A DNA stretch of 64,000 bases from Euzebya rosea (GTDB lineage: Bacteria > Actinomycetota > Nitriliruptoria > Euzebyales > Euzebyaceae). Shown here piece after piece: positions 29,851-38,260 of this stretch. The notes beneath the pieces were generated by a model. The model did not search any database. It was not told where the DNA came from and worked only from the letters and a program-made list of their open reading frames with translations. Both the position numbers and the translations under genes were made by a program. The stretch covers positions 124,001-188,000 of the forward strand of contig NZ_PGDQ01000008.1 of NCBI RefSeq assembly GCF_003073135.1. Direction: 5' to 3'. Every line of letters starts with the position of its first letter. The stretch's first letter is position 1.

Positions 29851-30726
29851 TCACTCGGCCGCCTGCGGGCGCAGCACCCGCGGTTCGTCGGGAATCCGCG
29901 ACAGCCGGCTGACCAGGGCCACGCCGATCAGCGACACGACCGCGCCGAGGCCGATCACGATCGCCCCGCCGGGTCCCGAGTAGAACTCGGCGAACGGGCC
30001 GGGCCGTGCGGTCAACACGACCAGCACGACCCACGGGAGGGCGAAGACCAGGCGGGCGTTCAGCTTGCCCTCCAGGGACAGGGTGTCGATCTCCTCGCCG
30101 GCCTGGACCTCCGCGCCGATGCTGTGGGCCAGGTCGGCCACGACGTCGGTGACGATGCGGCCACCCTCGGCGTGGGCCAGGCACAGCACCTCCACGACCC
30201 GGTCGGTCACCGGGTCGCCGACGGTGTCGGCCACCGCCTGGAGTGCGGGGACCAGCCCGACGGTCTGGATGCGCGCGGCGAGACCGGCCATCGGACCGCG
30301 CAGGGCAACCGGTCCGTCCAGCGACACGTCCACCACGGCATGGCTCAGCGGCCGCCCGCTGCGGACGCTGCCGCCGATCATCGCCAGCGCGTCGGGCCAG
30401 GCCTCGCGAACCGACCGAACGCGCGTCAGCGCACGGCGGCGCAGCAGCGCCTGTGGTGCGGCCAGCACGAGCGCCCCGGGGACCAGTGCCATTGCCGGGA
30501 TCCCGGTCATCGCCCAGACGAGGGCGGCGACCAGCACGGCACCCACGACCGTGACCGCGCGAACCTGCAGGGGCGTCCACGTCACCCCGGCCTGCTGCAG
30601 CTGGACCACCAACGCCGAAGGCCCGCGCGGTCGCGGAGTGCGCCTGAGTGCCGGCAGCCCGCCGGAGCACATCGCGACCAGCAGGGCCACGAAGACCCCC
30701 GTGGACAGCGCGGCCACCACGGTCAT
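29851..30726 (-). CDS. tadB: Tad pilus inner-membrane platform protein TadB-like
   Basis: 291 residues. Membrane helices at about 2-24, 57-90 and 235-285 frame a type II secretion F domain containing AWPDALAMIGGSVRSGRPLSHAV and LCLAHAEGGRIVTDVVADLAHSI. Together with TadC it makes the platform of the Tad machine. In most actinobacteria it directly follows tadA; here a large hydrolase gene and an RDD gene lie between them (30.85-33.8 kb), on the same strand. Confidence 0.85.
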   Translation of the reverse strand: MTVVAALSTGVFVALLVAMCSGGLPALRRTPRPRGPSALVVQLQQAGVTWTPLQVRAVTVVGAVLVAALVWAMTGIPAMALVPGALVLAAPQALLRRRALTRVRSVREAWPDALAMIGGSVRSGRPLSHAVVDVSLDGPVALRGPMAGLAARIQTVGLVPALQAVADTVGDPVTDRVVEVLCLAHAEGGRIVTDVVADLAHSIGAEVQAGEEIDTLSLEGKLNARLVFALPWVVLVVLTARPGPFAEFYSGPGGAIVIGLGAVVSLIGVALVSRLSRIPDEPRVLRPQAAE

Positions 30727-30852
30727 CGGCCAACCCGACGGGCAGGGGTCCGCGACGCGATGGCGTGGACGTCGGCGGTGTGATGCACGAGGTCTGGTCT
30801 ACGGGTGTCGAGGGGCCCAGCGGCAGGCCCAACGCGGGGGACGCCCGGCGAC

Positions 30853-33129
30853 TCAGTCCTTCCTGGTGGAGTACACGGGCGTGCCGTCGAGGTAGAAGAC
30901 GACCTCCAGGTCCTCTCCGGCGGCAGGCGCCGGCGCCTGGGACTCCTCGGCGGTCGGCTGGGAACCGGCCTCCACGGATGTCGCCATGGCGGGCACCTCG
31001 TCCGCCATCTCCACCTCGTCCGCCATCTCCACCTCGTCCGCCATCTCCACCTCGTCCGCCATCTCCACCTCGTCCGCCATCTCCACCTCGTTGGGCTCAA
31101 CCGCGCCGTCCACGTCCGGGGCTGCGTCCGCCAACGGCCCGGCCTGGGCGGCGAGGACGTCGACGGTCACCGTCGGCGCCCAGCGTCGGTCGATTGCGCG
31201 GCCGCTGGCCCACGTCGTGACGAGGCGGAACACCGCCACCGCAACGCCGACGACCACCAGGCTCTCCAGCCGACCGGCGGACATGGCCGTCCATTCCACG
31301 ACCCGGTCCCGGACGCCGGCGGGGATCCAGCCGACCGGCAGGGCGACCGGGATCGGCGGACCGAACAGGCCATAGGCGAGGAAGGCGCTGTACCCCAGCA
31401 CGCGGGCGTACCAGTTGAACACGCCGTAGCCGCGACGCAGCGCCTGCCCCTCCTCGCCCGCATCCCGGTGGCCCGCCCGCAACGTCCAGTCCGCCGGCAG
31501 CAGCATGGCCACGACCGTGGTCACGAAGTCGTGCCGGTTGGCCCAGTAGCTGGTGTGGTCGCCCAGGATCGACTGGCGGTTCACGACGCCGCGGGAGGAG
31601 AACGCCCCCGCCGGGGCGCCGGCAGGGGTCCGGAGCGCCCCGCCGGGCACGGGGTCCGACGTCGCCCACAGGTCGGTCCACGTGCGCAGCGTCGAGGGCC
31701 AGGAGAGGTGGACACGCAGGCCGTGGGACCGTGCGGTGTTGGCCCGCTGCTCGGCGGTGGTCGCCGCGGCACCCGTCAGCCCGGGGGCCAACGCCACGGC
31801 CGGCGTCCGTGCATGACGCCACAGCTGGATGGCACCGACGAACATGGCGACGCCGACGAGGCCGACCAGGGCCACCGCCGACCGGTCGACGTCCATGGCC
31901 ATCGCCCCGATGAGCTGCCACCAGCCGGCCACCACTGCCGCCAGCCCGGCCAGCAGCCAGCCGAGTCCGGCGTGCAGCCACGGACGCACGCTGGAGGCCA
32001 GCCGGTCCACGTCGTCGGACGGGGCCCCGCCGAGAGCCCGCCCCATGCGGCGGATCAGCGGTCGGACGGACTCCAGCGACCACAGCCACCGTCCGAGCAG
32101 CACCAACAGGGCTGTCGCCGTCAGCGGGACGAGGCCGAGCAGGACGACCTCGGCCGCCTCGGGCAGGCCGTCGACCGCGTCACGACGGATCACCCACCAC
32201 CCGGCCACTCCGGTGACCGCCGACATCAGGTAGGGGATCGTGACGAACCAGGCGTCGCGCAGCGGGACGCGGATCCGCTCGACCTTGGTCAGCCCCTGAC
32301 CGAACGTGACCAGGTCGACCGGCCGGGACGGCGGCGTCCCCTCCGTCAACGCGTAGTACGTGACCGCCGCACCCTGGGAGTGGGCAAGGACGGTGATGGG
32401 CGCGTCGGGGCCGACGTCGTGGATGGCGGCGCCGATGGCCTGCTTGACCCGGTCCACGACGTAGGCCCGCTGCATGTCGTTGGTGGTGATGTAGGCGGTG
32501 TCGCCAACGGAGGTGGCGACCACCTTCTGCAACGCCTTGGCCGGGCCCCTGAGGACCGGGACGAGCGCGACCAGGCCCAGCACCCAGACGGCAGCGACGG
32601 CCAGCAGCCCTGCAGCCGCGCCGAAGGTCAGGGCCAGCAGCATGACCGGGAGGAGGACGACGGTCGCAACGGCCCGCATGACCCCCCGCAGCCGTGTCGC
32701 CCAGCCGTCGTCGGCGAGGTCGGCCAAACTCTGCTCCGGCCAGACCATGACCAGGCTGAGGAGGTGGTGGCTGATGACCTTCGGGAGGATCGACGCCGAC
32801 CAGCGGACCAGCGTGGTGAACGACGGCGGTCTGATGACATCGGCCCAGAAGGCCTCGTACAGCCGCACCCTCGTCGTGACCGTGTCGATGCCTGCCGGGT
32901 GGCCGAGCACCACGTCGGCCCACGCCGGTCCGTCATCGTCGGTATGCACCCGGTCGATCTGGGCCCGCAGTCCCTCGGTGTCCTCGACCCAGCCGAGGAT
33001 GGCCTGCACCCAGCCGCTGAGGACGGTGCCGCGCTGCTGGCTGCCGATGCCGTGCACGAGCACGACGGCACGGTCCGGCACGGACTCCCCGCCGGCTGGT
33101 GCGGTCCGGTCCTCCTGGGCCATGGCCAT
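30853..33129 (-). CDS. Membrane-embedded alpha/beta-hydrolase-like protein with acidic repeat tail
   Basis: 758 residues. The N-terminus has the first-strand and oxyanion-like motif VVLVHGIGSQQRG (residues 22-34). The likely nucleophile is Ser251 in TVLAHSQGAAVTYYAL. A hydrophobic hairpin of two membrane helices (about 150-192) is inserted between these two parts, and several more helices follow (about 295-345, 390-440, 590-670). Such lipase-like HGIG...HSQG proteins are found in actinobacteria and proteobacteria, function unknown. The C-terminal cytoplasmic tail has five perfect six-residue repeats (DEVEMA). The gene is embedded in the tad locus on the same strand, but a pilus role is not shown. 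Confidence 0.8.
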   Translation of the reverse strand: MAMAQEDRTAPAGGESVPDRAVVLVHGIGSQQRGTVLSGWVQAILGWVEDTEGLRAQIDRVHTDDDGPAWADVVLGHPAGIDTVTTRVRLYEAFWADVIRPPSFTTLVRWSASILPKVISHHLLSLVMVWPEQSLADLADDGWATRLRGVMRAVATVVLLPVMLLALTFGAAAGLLAVAAVWVLGLVALVPVLRGPAKALQKVVATSVGDTAYITTNDMQRAYVVDRVKQAIGAAIHDVGPDAPITVLAHSQGAAVTYYALTEGTPPSRPVDLVTFGQGLTKVERIRVPLRDAWFVTIPYLMSAVTGVAGWWVIRRDAVDGLPEAAEVVLLGLVPLTATALLVLLGRWLWSLESVRPLIRRMGRALGGAPSDDVDRLASSVRPWLHAGLGWLLAGLAAVVAGWWQLIGAMAMDVDRSAVALVGLVGVAMFVGAIQLWRHARTPAVALAPGLTGAAATTAEQRANTARSHGLRVHLSWPSTLRTWTDLWATSDPVPGGALRTPAGAPAGAFSSRGVVNRQSILGDHTSYWANRHDFVTTVVAMLLPADWTLRAGHRDAGEEGQALRRGYGVFNWYARVLGYSAFLAYGLFGPPIPVALPVGWIPAGVRDRVVEWTAMSAGRLESLVVVGVAVAVFRLVTTWASGRAIDRRWAPTVTVDVLAAQAGPLADAAPDVDGAVEPNEVEMADEVEMADEVEMADEVEMADEVEMADEVPAMATSVEAGSQPTAEESQAPAPAAGEDLEVVFYLDGTPVYSTRKD
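31001..31090. repeat. Five perfect 18-bp tandem repeats inside the membrane hydrolase gene
   Basis: Unit TCCGCCATCTCCACCTCG, in frame, at 31001, 31019, 31037, 31055 and 31073. The repeat encodes the six-residue unit DEVEMA on the minus strand. Copies are identical at the DNA level, indicating recent expansion by slippage. Confidence 0.95.
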
Positions 33130-33228
33130 CCCTCTCCCTCCGACGCCGTCGAGGACGTCGGGGGGAGCGTACTCCTGTGCTGTGTCAGCCGGCCGGCAGC
33201 GGCGTCGCGCCCCGCACGGGGCCGACGG

Positions 33229-33774
33229 CTACACGTCGACGACGACGCTGTTGGACACCTTGGCGGCGACGGACTGGTTCTGCTTGTCCCACAGCGGCAT
33301 GAACGACAGCACGCCGAGGGTCAGGGTGCTGGCGAGGCCGCCCACGAAGCCGCCGACGATGCCGCGCATGCCGACGTAGCTCCCCCACGACAGCGGCGCT
33401 CCGGTGCGAGCATCGACGACCTGCATGCCCATCAGCTTCTTGCCGGGGGTCTGCCCTGCGGATGCGGTGATGCATGCCCACACCAGCCAGCCGATGCTGA
33501 GGGTGACGATCATCAGGATGCCGTCGAGGAGGGCGGCCAGGATGAGCCTGCCGACCGAGGACAGGGAACGGGGCCCCGCGGCGTACCCGTCCACCGGCAG
33601 GTGGGAGGCCACGGGGACGCCCACCGGGGCACCGACGGAGTGCTGCACCGGTGCAGACGCAGGTGGCTGTGTGCCGGTGGCCGGGAGCAGGTCGGCGCCG
33701 ATCACGGCCGTGGCGGCGGGGTCGAACGTGGGCGGGGTGGCCTGGGACGGTCCCGTGGGGTCTGGAGTGGTCAT
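33229..33774 (-). CDS. RDD-family membrane protein
   Basis: 181 residues. A Pro/Ala/Thr-rich disordered N-terminus of about 75 residues precedes an RDD domain with membrane helices at about 78-105 and 135-155. The family's polar motif between helices is seen in GQTPGKKLMGMQVVDARTG. RDD proteins are multi-pass membrane proteins, some acting as ion exchangers, most unknown. ATG at 33774. It lies between tadA and the membrane hydrolase. The 225-base spacer upstream shows no further gene. Confidence 0.85.
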   Translation of the reverse strand: MTTPDPTGPSQATPPTFDPAATAVIGADLLPATGTQPPASAPVQHSVGAPVGVPVASHLPVDGYAAGPRSLSSVGRLILAALLDGILMIVTLSIGWLVWACITASAGQTPGKKLMGMQVVDARTGAPLSWGSYVGMRGIVGGFVGGLASTLTLGVLSFMPLWDKQNQSVAAKVSNSVVVDV

Positions 33775-33999
33775 CGAGCACGTGCTTTCGGTTGGGCGAC
33801 GTCGCGCTGGTGATGACACGCGCGAACGTCGGCGAGGTGGGTGCGGGTGGATCCTGGGCATCGGCAGCATCGGCGATCCGTCCTGCAGCGACACCGCGGA
33901 CCCAGCCTCAACCCCCGCCCCCTGCTCCTGACACGGCGTGCGCCGCGACTCCCGACATGCGCATACAACGCGTTCCGGAGCGGCCCGTCAACGGCGTCT

Positions 34000-35358
34000 T
34001 CAGCCGACCCCGGCCAGCGGATCCGGGTCGAACGATGCCGGCCGTGGGCGAGGGACGGTGGCGCCCGCGGTGCGGTCCCCGGTGGCGGTGATCCCCGGTG
34101 GCTGGTCGACCGCGGAGAGCACGTCGCGCAGGGTCCGACCCGCTGGCAGCAAGCGCGCCAACCGCTCGAGCGTCGGGGGGACCAGGCCGGTCCACTGCAG
34201 CGGAGTGCCGGGGCCGGCGGGGCGAGTGAAGATCGGCTCGGTGGCGAAGGTCTCGGCGACGGCCGGCATGACCGCGACGATCTCGCGCACCTCCCGCCGG
34301 GGACCGCCCCCGTCACCCCGGTCGTGCAGGTCGGCGTGCACCACCAGGTCGATGGCGGAGGAGAAGACCTTGCGGACCAGCGACTCGGGCACGTTCTCCC
34401 CAGCCATGATCGCGGCGTTGGTGATGGCCTCCAGCGCGTCACGCCCCGAGTTGGCGTGGACGGTGCATGCGAAGCCGCAGCCGGCGTTGACCGCCCTCGT
34501 CAGCTCGAAGGCCTCCGCCCCTCTGACCTCACCCACGACGAGCAGCTCGCAGCGCATGCCGAGGCAGAACTTCAGCAGGTCCCGAAGGGTGATCGCCGCG
34601 TCGCCGGAGGCCGAGGGTGGCCGCGTCTCGTAGTACGAGCCGTGGGTCAGCGGCACCGTCAGCTCGCGGATCTCCTCGCACACCCGCACGCAGCGTTCCG
34701 ACGGGACTGCCCCCAGCAGCGCGGTCAGCAACGAGGTCTTGCCGGCACCCGGCTGGCCGGAGACGAGGACGCTGGACCAGCCCTGCATGCACAGGGTCAG
34801 CAGATCGGCGGCCGGCTGGGACAACGACCCCGTGCCGACGAGGTCGCCCAGGCTGTGACGCCGGCGGGTGTGCCGGCGGATCGTCGCCGACAGCCCCTCG
34901 GCCACCGGCGGCACCGCAACCGACAGCCGTGCCGCACCGTCCAGCACGCGGGCCTGCACCATCGGGTTGCGGGTGTCCAGGCTGCGGCTGGTCGGGACCA
35001 GCAGCCGGTCGATGACGGCGCGGTTCTCCTCCTCCGTCGTGGGGACGTCCAGCCCGTGCAGCCGGCCGGTGCGATCCATCCAGGTGACCCGCGGCCCCTC
35101 GACGAAGATCTCCTCCACGTCCGGGGCGGCGAGGATGTGGGTCAGCGGCCCGTAGGCGGTGACGGACTCGACCAGCCGGGTGGCCATCTGCCCGACGTCG
35201 CGCAGCCTGGCCTCGGTGCCGATCTCGGCGTCGCGCTGATACTCCGCGACCAGCCGGGCGACGATGGTGCGGACCCGGTCGGGCTGGTCGGCCGGGTCGA
35301 TGCGGTCGCTGTCCAGGCGGTCCAGGAGCTGCCGTCGCAGCCGGTCGTAGGTGGTCAC
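34000..35358 (-). CDS. tadA: Tad pilus assembly ATPase TadA/CpaF
   Basis: 452 residues from a GTG overlapping the stop of the tadZ-like gene (GTGA). The hexameric secretion ATPase energises pilus assembly. Walker A GQPGAGKTS is at residues 201-209, followed by the Asp box VCEEIRELTVP, Walker B CELLVVGEVRGAEAFEL and the His box CTVHANSGRDALEAI. The N-terminal domain has VEEIFVEGPRVTWMDRTGRL, typical of CpaF. The C-terminal 60 residues are Pro/Arg-rich and probably disordered. Confidence 0.93.
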   Translation of the reverse strand: MTTYDRLRRQLLDRLDSDRIDPADQPDRVRTIVARLVAEYQRDAEIGTEARLRDVGQMATRLVESVTAYGPLTHILAAPDVEEIFVEGPRVTWMDRTGRLHGLDVPTTEEENRAVIDRLLVPTSRSLDTRNPMVQARVLDGAARLSVAVPPVAEGLSATIRRHTRRRHSLGDLVGTGSLSQPAADLLTLCMQGWSSVLVSGQPGAGKTSLLTALLGAVPSERCVRVCEEIRELTVPLTHGSYYETRPPSASGDAAITLRDLLKFCLGMRCELLVVGEVRGAEAFELTRAVNAGCGFACTVHANSGRDALEAITNAAIMAGENVPESLVRKVFSSAIDLVVHADLHDRGDGGGPRREVREIVAVMPAVAETFATEPIFTRPAGPGTPLQWTGLVPPTLERLARLLPAGRTLRDVLSAVDQPPGITATGDRTAGATVPRPRPASFDPDPLAGVG

Positions 35359-36521
35359 GTCGACGCCCAGCCGCAGCCCGCGACGACTCTGGCCACCGCC
35401 GTGCAGAAGCGGCCCCGGTCGGCCCGTTCGCCCTGCCAGGCCGCCCGGGCGACGCGACGGTCCTCGGGCACCGTGTGCACCACGTCGACGGCCAGGCCGC
35501 GTCGGAGCTCGGCGATGGCTTCCTCGATGGCCCAACGATCCTTGCCCACCCGGTTCAGCACGACGTGGACGCGCTGCCGATCCTGCGGTGTCCCGTGGTG
35601 CACCCGGCTGAACAGCTCGATCGTGCGGGCGATGGCGATGGGCGTCGGGGCGGTGACCAGCACCAGGTCGGTGCACGCCCGCGCCGTGCCCAGCGCGTGC
35701 CCGAACCGCGGCCCGCCCGCCCCCTCCACCACCTCGGGGCAGTGTCCCAGATCCATGACCAGGCGCGACCGTTGGCGCTGGAGGTCCGCCGTCAGCTCGG
35801 CCACGGCGCCGCGTGGGACGTGGGTCCAGTCCTGCCCGGTGGTCATGCCGGGGAGGGCCTGGAGCGGGTGTCGTCGGGACAGCCGATGCAGCCCGAGGGT
35901 GACGTCGGCACGTCGGCGGGTTGCGTCGATCGCACCCAGCAGGTTGGGCTGGAGTGCGAGTGCGAGCCGTTGGGCGTGGCACGGCCCGAGCTCGTCGAGG
36001 TCCATCAACACCGTGTGCCGTCCGGTCGTGCCCAGCACGGCGGCGATCTCGATGGCGATCTCGGTGACCCCGACGCCGCCCGTCGGACCGGTCACCCCGA
36101 TCGTCATCGCGTCGCGGCGCACGGGCGTGGCGATCGGTGTTGCGGGTGCCTCGGGATCGGCGATCCGGCGGTTGCCCGCCAGCCCGCGGATGGCGCCGAC
36201 CAGCTCGTCGGGGTCGGCCTCGGCGCTGACCAGCGCGTCGACGCCGGCGTCGACCAGGTCGCCCTTGCCCTGCGGATCGTCGGGGTCGAACACGCCGAGC
36301 ACCGCCCGGCCGGCCTCGTGCACCGCCGCGACCAGCGCCGGGGTCAGGAACGAGGTGATGTCGTCGACGACCAGGACGTCGCACTGCTCCCGGCGGGCGT
36401 CGGGGTCGGTCAGCACGGTCGCCCGCACCACGATCCCGCCGTGGTCGGCGGCGTGGGCGTGCAGGGTCGATGCCCACGCCCGCGGGGTCGCCGCGAGCAC
36501 CACGAACGGGTCCTCGATCAC
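35355..36521 (-). CDS. TadZ/CpaE-like localisation protein with degenerate P-loop
   Basis: 388 residues. The N-terminal 120 residues resemble an atypical receiver domain (DVLVVDDITSFLTPALVAA). The following ParA/MinD-like domain has the deviant Walker motif as GPTGGVGVTE (residues 145-154), where the usual GGVGKT lysine is Val. TadZ/CpaE proteins place the Tad machine at the cell pole, and several members are known to have lost ATPase residues. Its start overlaps cpaB by four bases and its end overlaps tadA, so the three are co-translated. Confidence 0.82.
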   Translation of the reverse strand: MIEDPFVVLAATPRAWASTLHAHAADHGGIVVRATVLTDPDARREQCDVLVVDDITSFLTPALVAAVHEAGRAVLGVFDPDDPQGKGDLVDAGVDALVSAEADPDELVGAIRGLAGNRRIADPEAPATPIATPVRRDAMTIGVTGPTGGVGVTEIAIEIAAVLGTTGRHTVLMDLDELGPCHAQRLALALQPNLLGAIDATRRRADVTLGLHRLSRRHPLQALPGMTTGQDWTHVPRGAVAELTADLQRQRSRLVMDLGHCPEVVEGAGGPRFGHALGTARACTDLVLVTAPTPIAIARTIELFSRVHHGTPQDRQRVHVVLNRVGKDRWAIEEAIAELRRGLAVDVVHTVPEDRRVARAAWQGERADRGRFCTAVARVVAGCGWAST

Positions 36522-37177
36522 CCGCCTGCCCCACCCGCGGTCCGGACCATGTCCAGCTCGGACCGTCGCATCGCCGTGGACAACGCGATGGCGTCGTCCT
36601 CGTCGACCGACAGCACCACCGCGAGGGTGCTGGTGGACGCGAAGCCGTCCCCGCCGGTGGCGACGTCGAGCACCTCCGCGTCGTCGACGATCACCACCAC
36701 GTCCTCGTCGACCTCGGCGAGGACGTCGACGACGTCGCCCGGCGCGATCGCCCCGGCGACCGCCCGGCTGGCGTCGATCGGCACGCTCATCGCCGCCCTC
36801 GAGTGGTCGGCCGCCGGGCGCAGGTCACCCTCGCGCAGCAGGTCGCCCTCGGCGAGCCGGGTGGAGGTGACGGTGCCCGACAGCCCGGCCCCCATCCGCT
36901 CCGGCGTGATCAGGTGCAGCCCCGCGGGGTCGTCCACGGCCAGCGTGACGACGGTCGTGGCCAGCTGGCCCACGGGGGTGCCCGGCGGGGTGTCGGTGGC
37001 GACCGCGAGCACCTCGACCCCGTCAGTGCCGCCGCCCAGGGCGACGAGGTTGGCGACCGCGGCGATCAGCCCGGCGACGACCATCAGCGCCCAACCCCGA
37101 TGCACCCGCGGGCCGGATGAGGGGGGCCGGCCCGCGGGTGCGGGTGTCGATGTGGTCCGGTCGATCTGCTGGGTCAC
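36518..37177 (-). CDS. cpaB: CpaB/RcpC-like SAF-domain pilus assembly protein
   Basis: 219 residues. A Pro-rich N-terminus is followed by one membrane helix (about 28-48) and an extracytoplasmic SAF domain beginning at VLAVATDTPPGTPVGQL, with the second part containing MSVPIDASRAVAGAIAPGDVVDVL. CpaB proteins assist pilus biogenesis at the envelope. It is the first gene of the cpaB-tadZ-tadA unit; the intergenic region of about 180 bases upstream is shared with a divergent HTH gene. Confidence 0.85.
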   Translation of the reverse strand: MTQQIDRTTSTPAPAGRPPSSGPRVHRGWALMVVAGLIAAVANLVALGGGTDGVEVLAVATDTPPGTPVGQLATTVVTLAVDDPAGLHLITPERMGAGLSGTVTSTRLAEGDLLREGDLRPAADHSRAAMSVPIDASRAVAGAIAPGDVVDVLAEVDEDVVVIVDDAEVLDVATGGDGFASTSTLAVVLSVDEDDAIALSTAMRRSELDMVRTAGGAGG

Positions 37178-37360
37178 GGCGATGGGTCGTTCCTCGGCCG
37201 GGAGCGGCCGTCGACGGCGACGCTACGGCCGGTCGGGGACCCAGCGGCAGGCCCAGACGCACCGTCCGTTCGGCCTCCGCTCGGATGTGGAGAACTCCCG
37301 TTGGTCCACCCCGTCACCGCTAGACTCGCCCCGAACACCCCCGACTTCGAGGAGGCCAGC

Positions 37361-37597
37361 ATGGCCGACCACAAAGGGCTGGACGAGTTCCCGGACATCC
37401 TCACCGCCGCCCACGTCGCGGAGATGCTGGGCATGAACCTGGACTACGTCCGCAAGATGTCGCGGCAGGGCAAGATCCCGGCGCACAAGATGCCGGGCGG
37501 ACGTGCGTTCAGGTACTTCAAGGACGAGGTCGTGGAGTGGCTGCGGGGCCTGCCCGCCCACGAGACCGAGGTCGAGGAGCAGGCCTCCTCCAGCTGA
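37361..37597 (+). CDS. Small excisionase/MerR-type helix-turn-helix protein
   Basis: 78 residues. The winged-helix core ILTAAHVAEMLGMNLDYVRK and SRQGKIPAHKMPGGRAFRY, followed by FKDEVVEWLRG, matches the excisionase family HTH also used by BldC-like regulators. GAGGAGG lies 7 bases before the ATG. TAGACT at 37321-37326 could be a -10. It is divergent from cpaB, sharing the intergenic region, so it could regulate the tad genes; no integrase or phage gene is near, which argues against a true excisionase. Confidence 0.85.
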   Translation: MADHKGLDEFPDILTAAHVAEMLGMNLDYVRKMSRQGKIPAHKMPGGRAFRYFKDEVVEWLRGLPAHETEVEEQASSS

Positions 37598-37652
37598 CCG
37601 GCGTTGCCGGCATCCGACCGGCACGGCGGCCTCGGCACGCGTTCCGCTTCGG

Positions 37653-38195
37653 TCAGGCCAGCCAGGCGAGCGCGACACGGGAGAGCGGCACGACCCGCTG
37701 CCCCTGGCGGCTGTCCAGCAGCACGTGGTCGGCAGCCACCGCCATGACAGTCCCGTCGACCTGCACCCCGTCGTCGAGCACCAGCACGACCGAGGCGGCG
37801 GCGACCTCGTGCTCGGTCAGGCGTGCCACGAACGTGCGCGGGCCCGGGCCGGGAGGCACCCCACCGCGGTCGGCGGAACGGACCAGCCGCAGCAGGGGGC
37901 TGGCCGCCACCGCCACGTCGACCCGGCCACGCAGGTCCGTCTGCAGCACGATCAGGTCCGTGCCGGTGTGGATGACCGTCCCGACCAGCGTCACGCCGCC
38001 GACGGCGACCTCGACGGTGTCGCCGTGCACCATCCAGGCCCGCGCGACGTCGACGATCCGCCGGGCACGCCAGGCGGCCTGCATCGCCATGGCCTCGTAC
38101 TCCGCCTGCTCGGCCCGGATCTCCGCGTCCAGCTCGGCGGCCATGCGGCCGAGCTCGAGGTCCAGCTCCGGCGGCAGCGCGTCGTCGTTGCTCAT
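37653..38195 (-). CDS. Hypothetical protein with two small beta-barrel-like repeats
   Basis: 180 residues, family not recognised. Residues 8-45 form a helical, probably coiled-coil segment (LELGRMAAELDAEIRAEQAE). Two related beta-rich units follow, about 55-100 (GDTVEVAVGGVTLVGTVIHT) and 120-178 (VVLVLDDGVQVDGTVMAVAA), each with the pattern of a strand, GTV, strand, DxxxL, resembling an SH3/LSm-type fold duplicated in tandem. No signal peptide. Divergent from a methyltransferase gene across 65 bases containing a 20-bp tandem repeat. Confidence 0.7.
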   Translation of the reverse strand: MSNDDALPPELDLELGRMAAELDAEIRAEQAEYEAMAMQAAWRARRIVDVARAWMVHGDTVEVAVGGVTLVGTVIHTGTDLIVLQTDLRGRVDVAVAASPLLRLVRSADRGGVPPGPGPRTFVARLTEHEVAAASVVLVLDDGVQVDGTVMAVAADHVLLDSRQGQRVVPLSRVALAWLA

Positions 38196-38205
38196 CGCCC
38201 GCCAC

Positions 38206-38245
38206 TCTGGCACGAGCCGGGCGGTTCTGGCACGAGACGGGCGGT
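38206..38245. repeat. 20-bp tandem repeat in a divergent promoter
   Basis: TCTGGCACGAGCCGGGCGGT (38206-38225) is followed directly by a copy differing only at one base (38226-38245). It fills most of the 65 bases between two divergent genes and could be a double operator. Confidence 0.75.
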
Positions 38246-38260
38246 GGCAGGATCGGACCC

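Noticed and set aside
31001-31090. Regular short repeats that could suggest a CRISPR array.
   Set aside because: The units are contiguous without spacers and lie in frame within a coding region.
37361-37597. The HTH protein as a phage or plasmid excisionase marking an integrated element.
   Set aside because: No integrase, attachment repeat or phage gene was found around it; neighbours are chromosomal.
38206-38245. TGGCACG in the tandem repeat as a sigma-54 -24 element.
   Set aside because: No TTGC at the -12 position follows, and sigma-54 is rare in actinobacteria.
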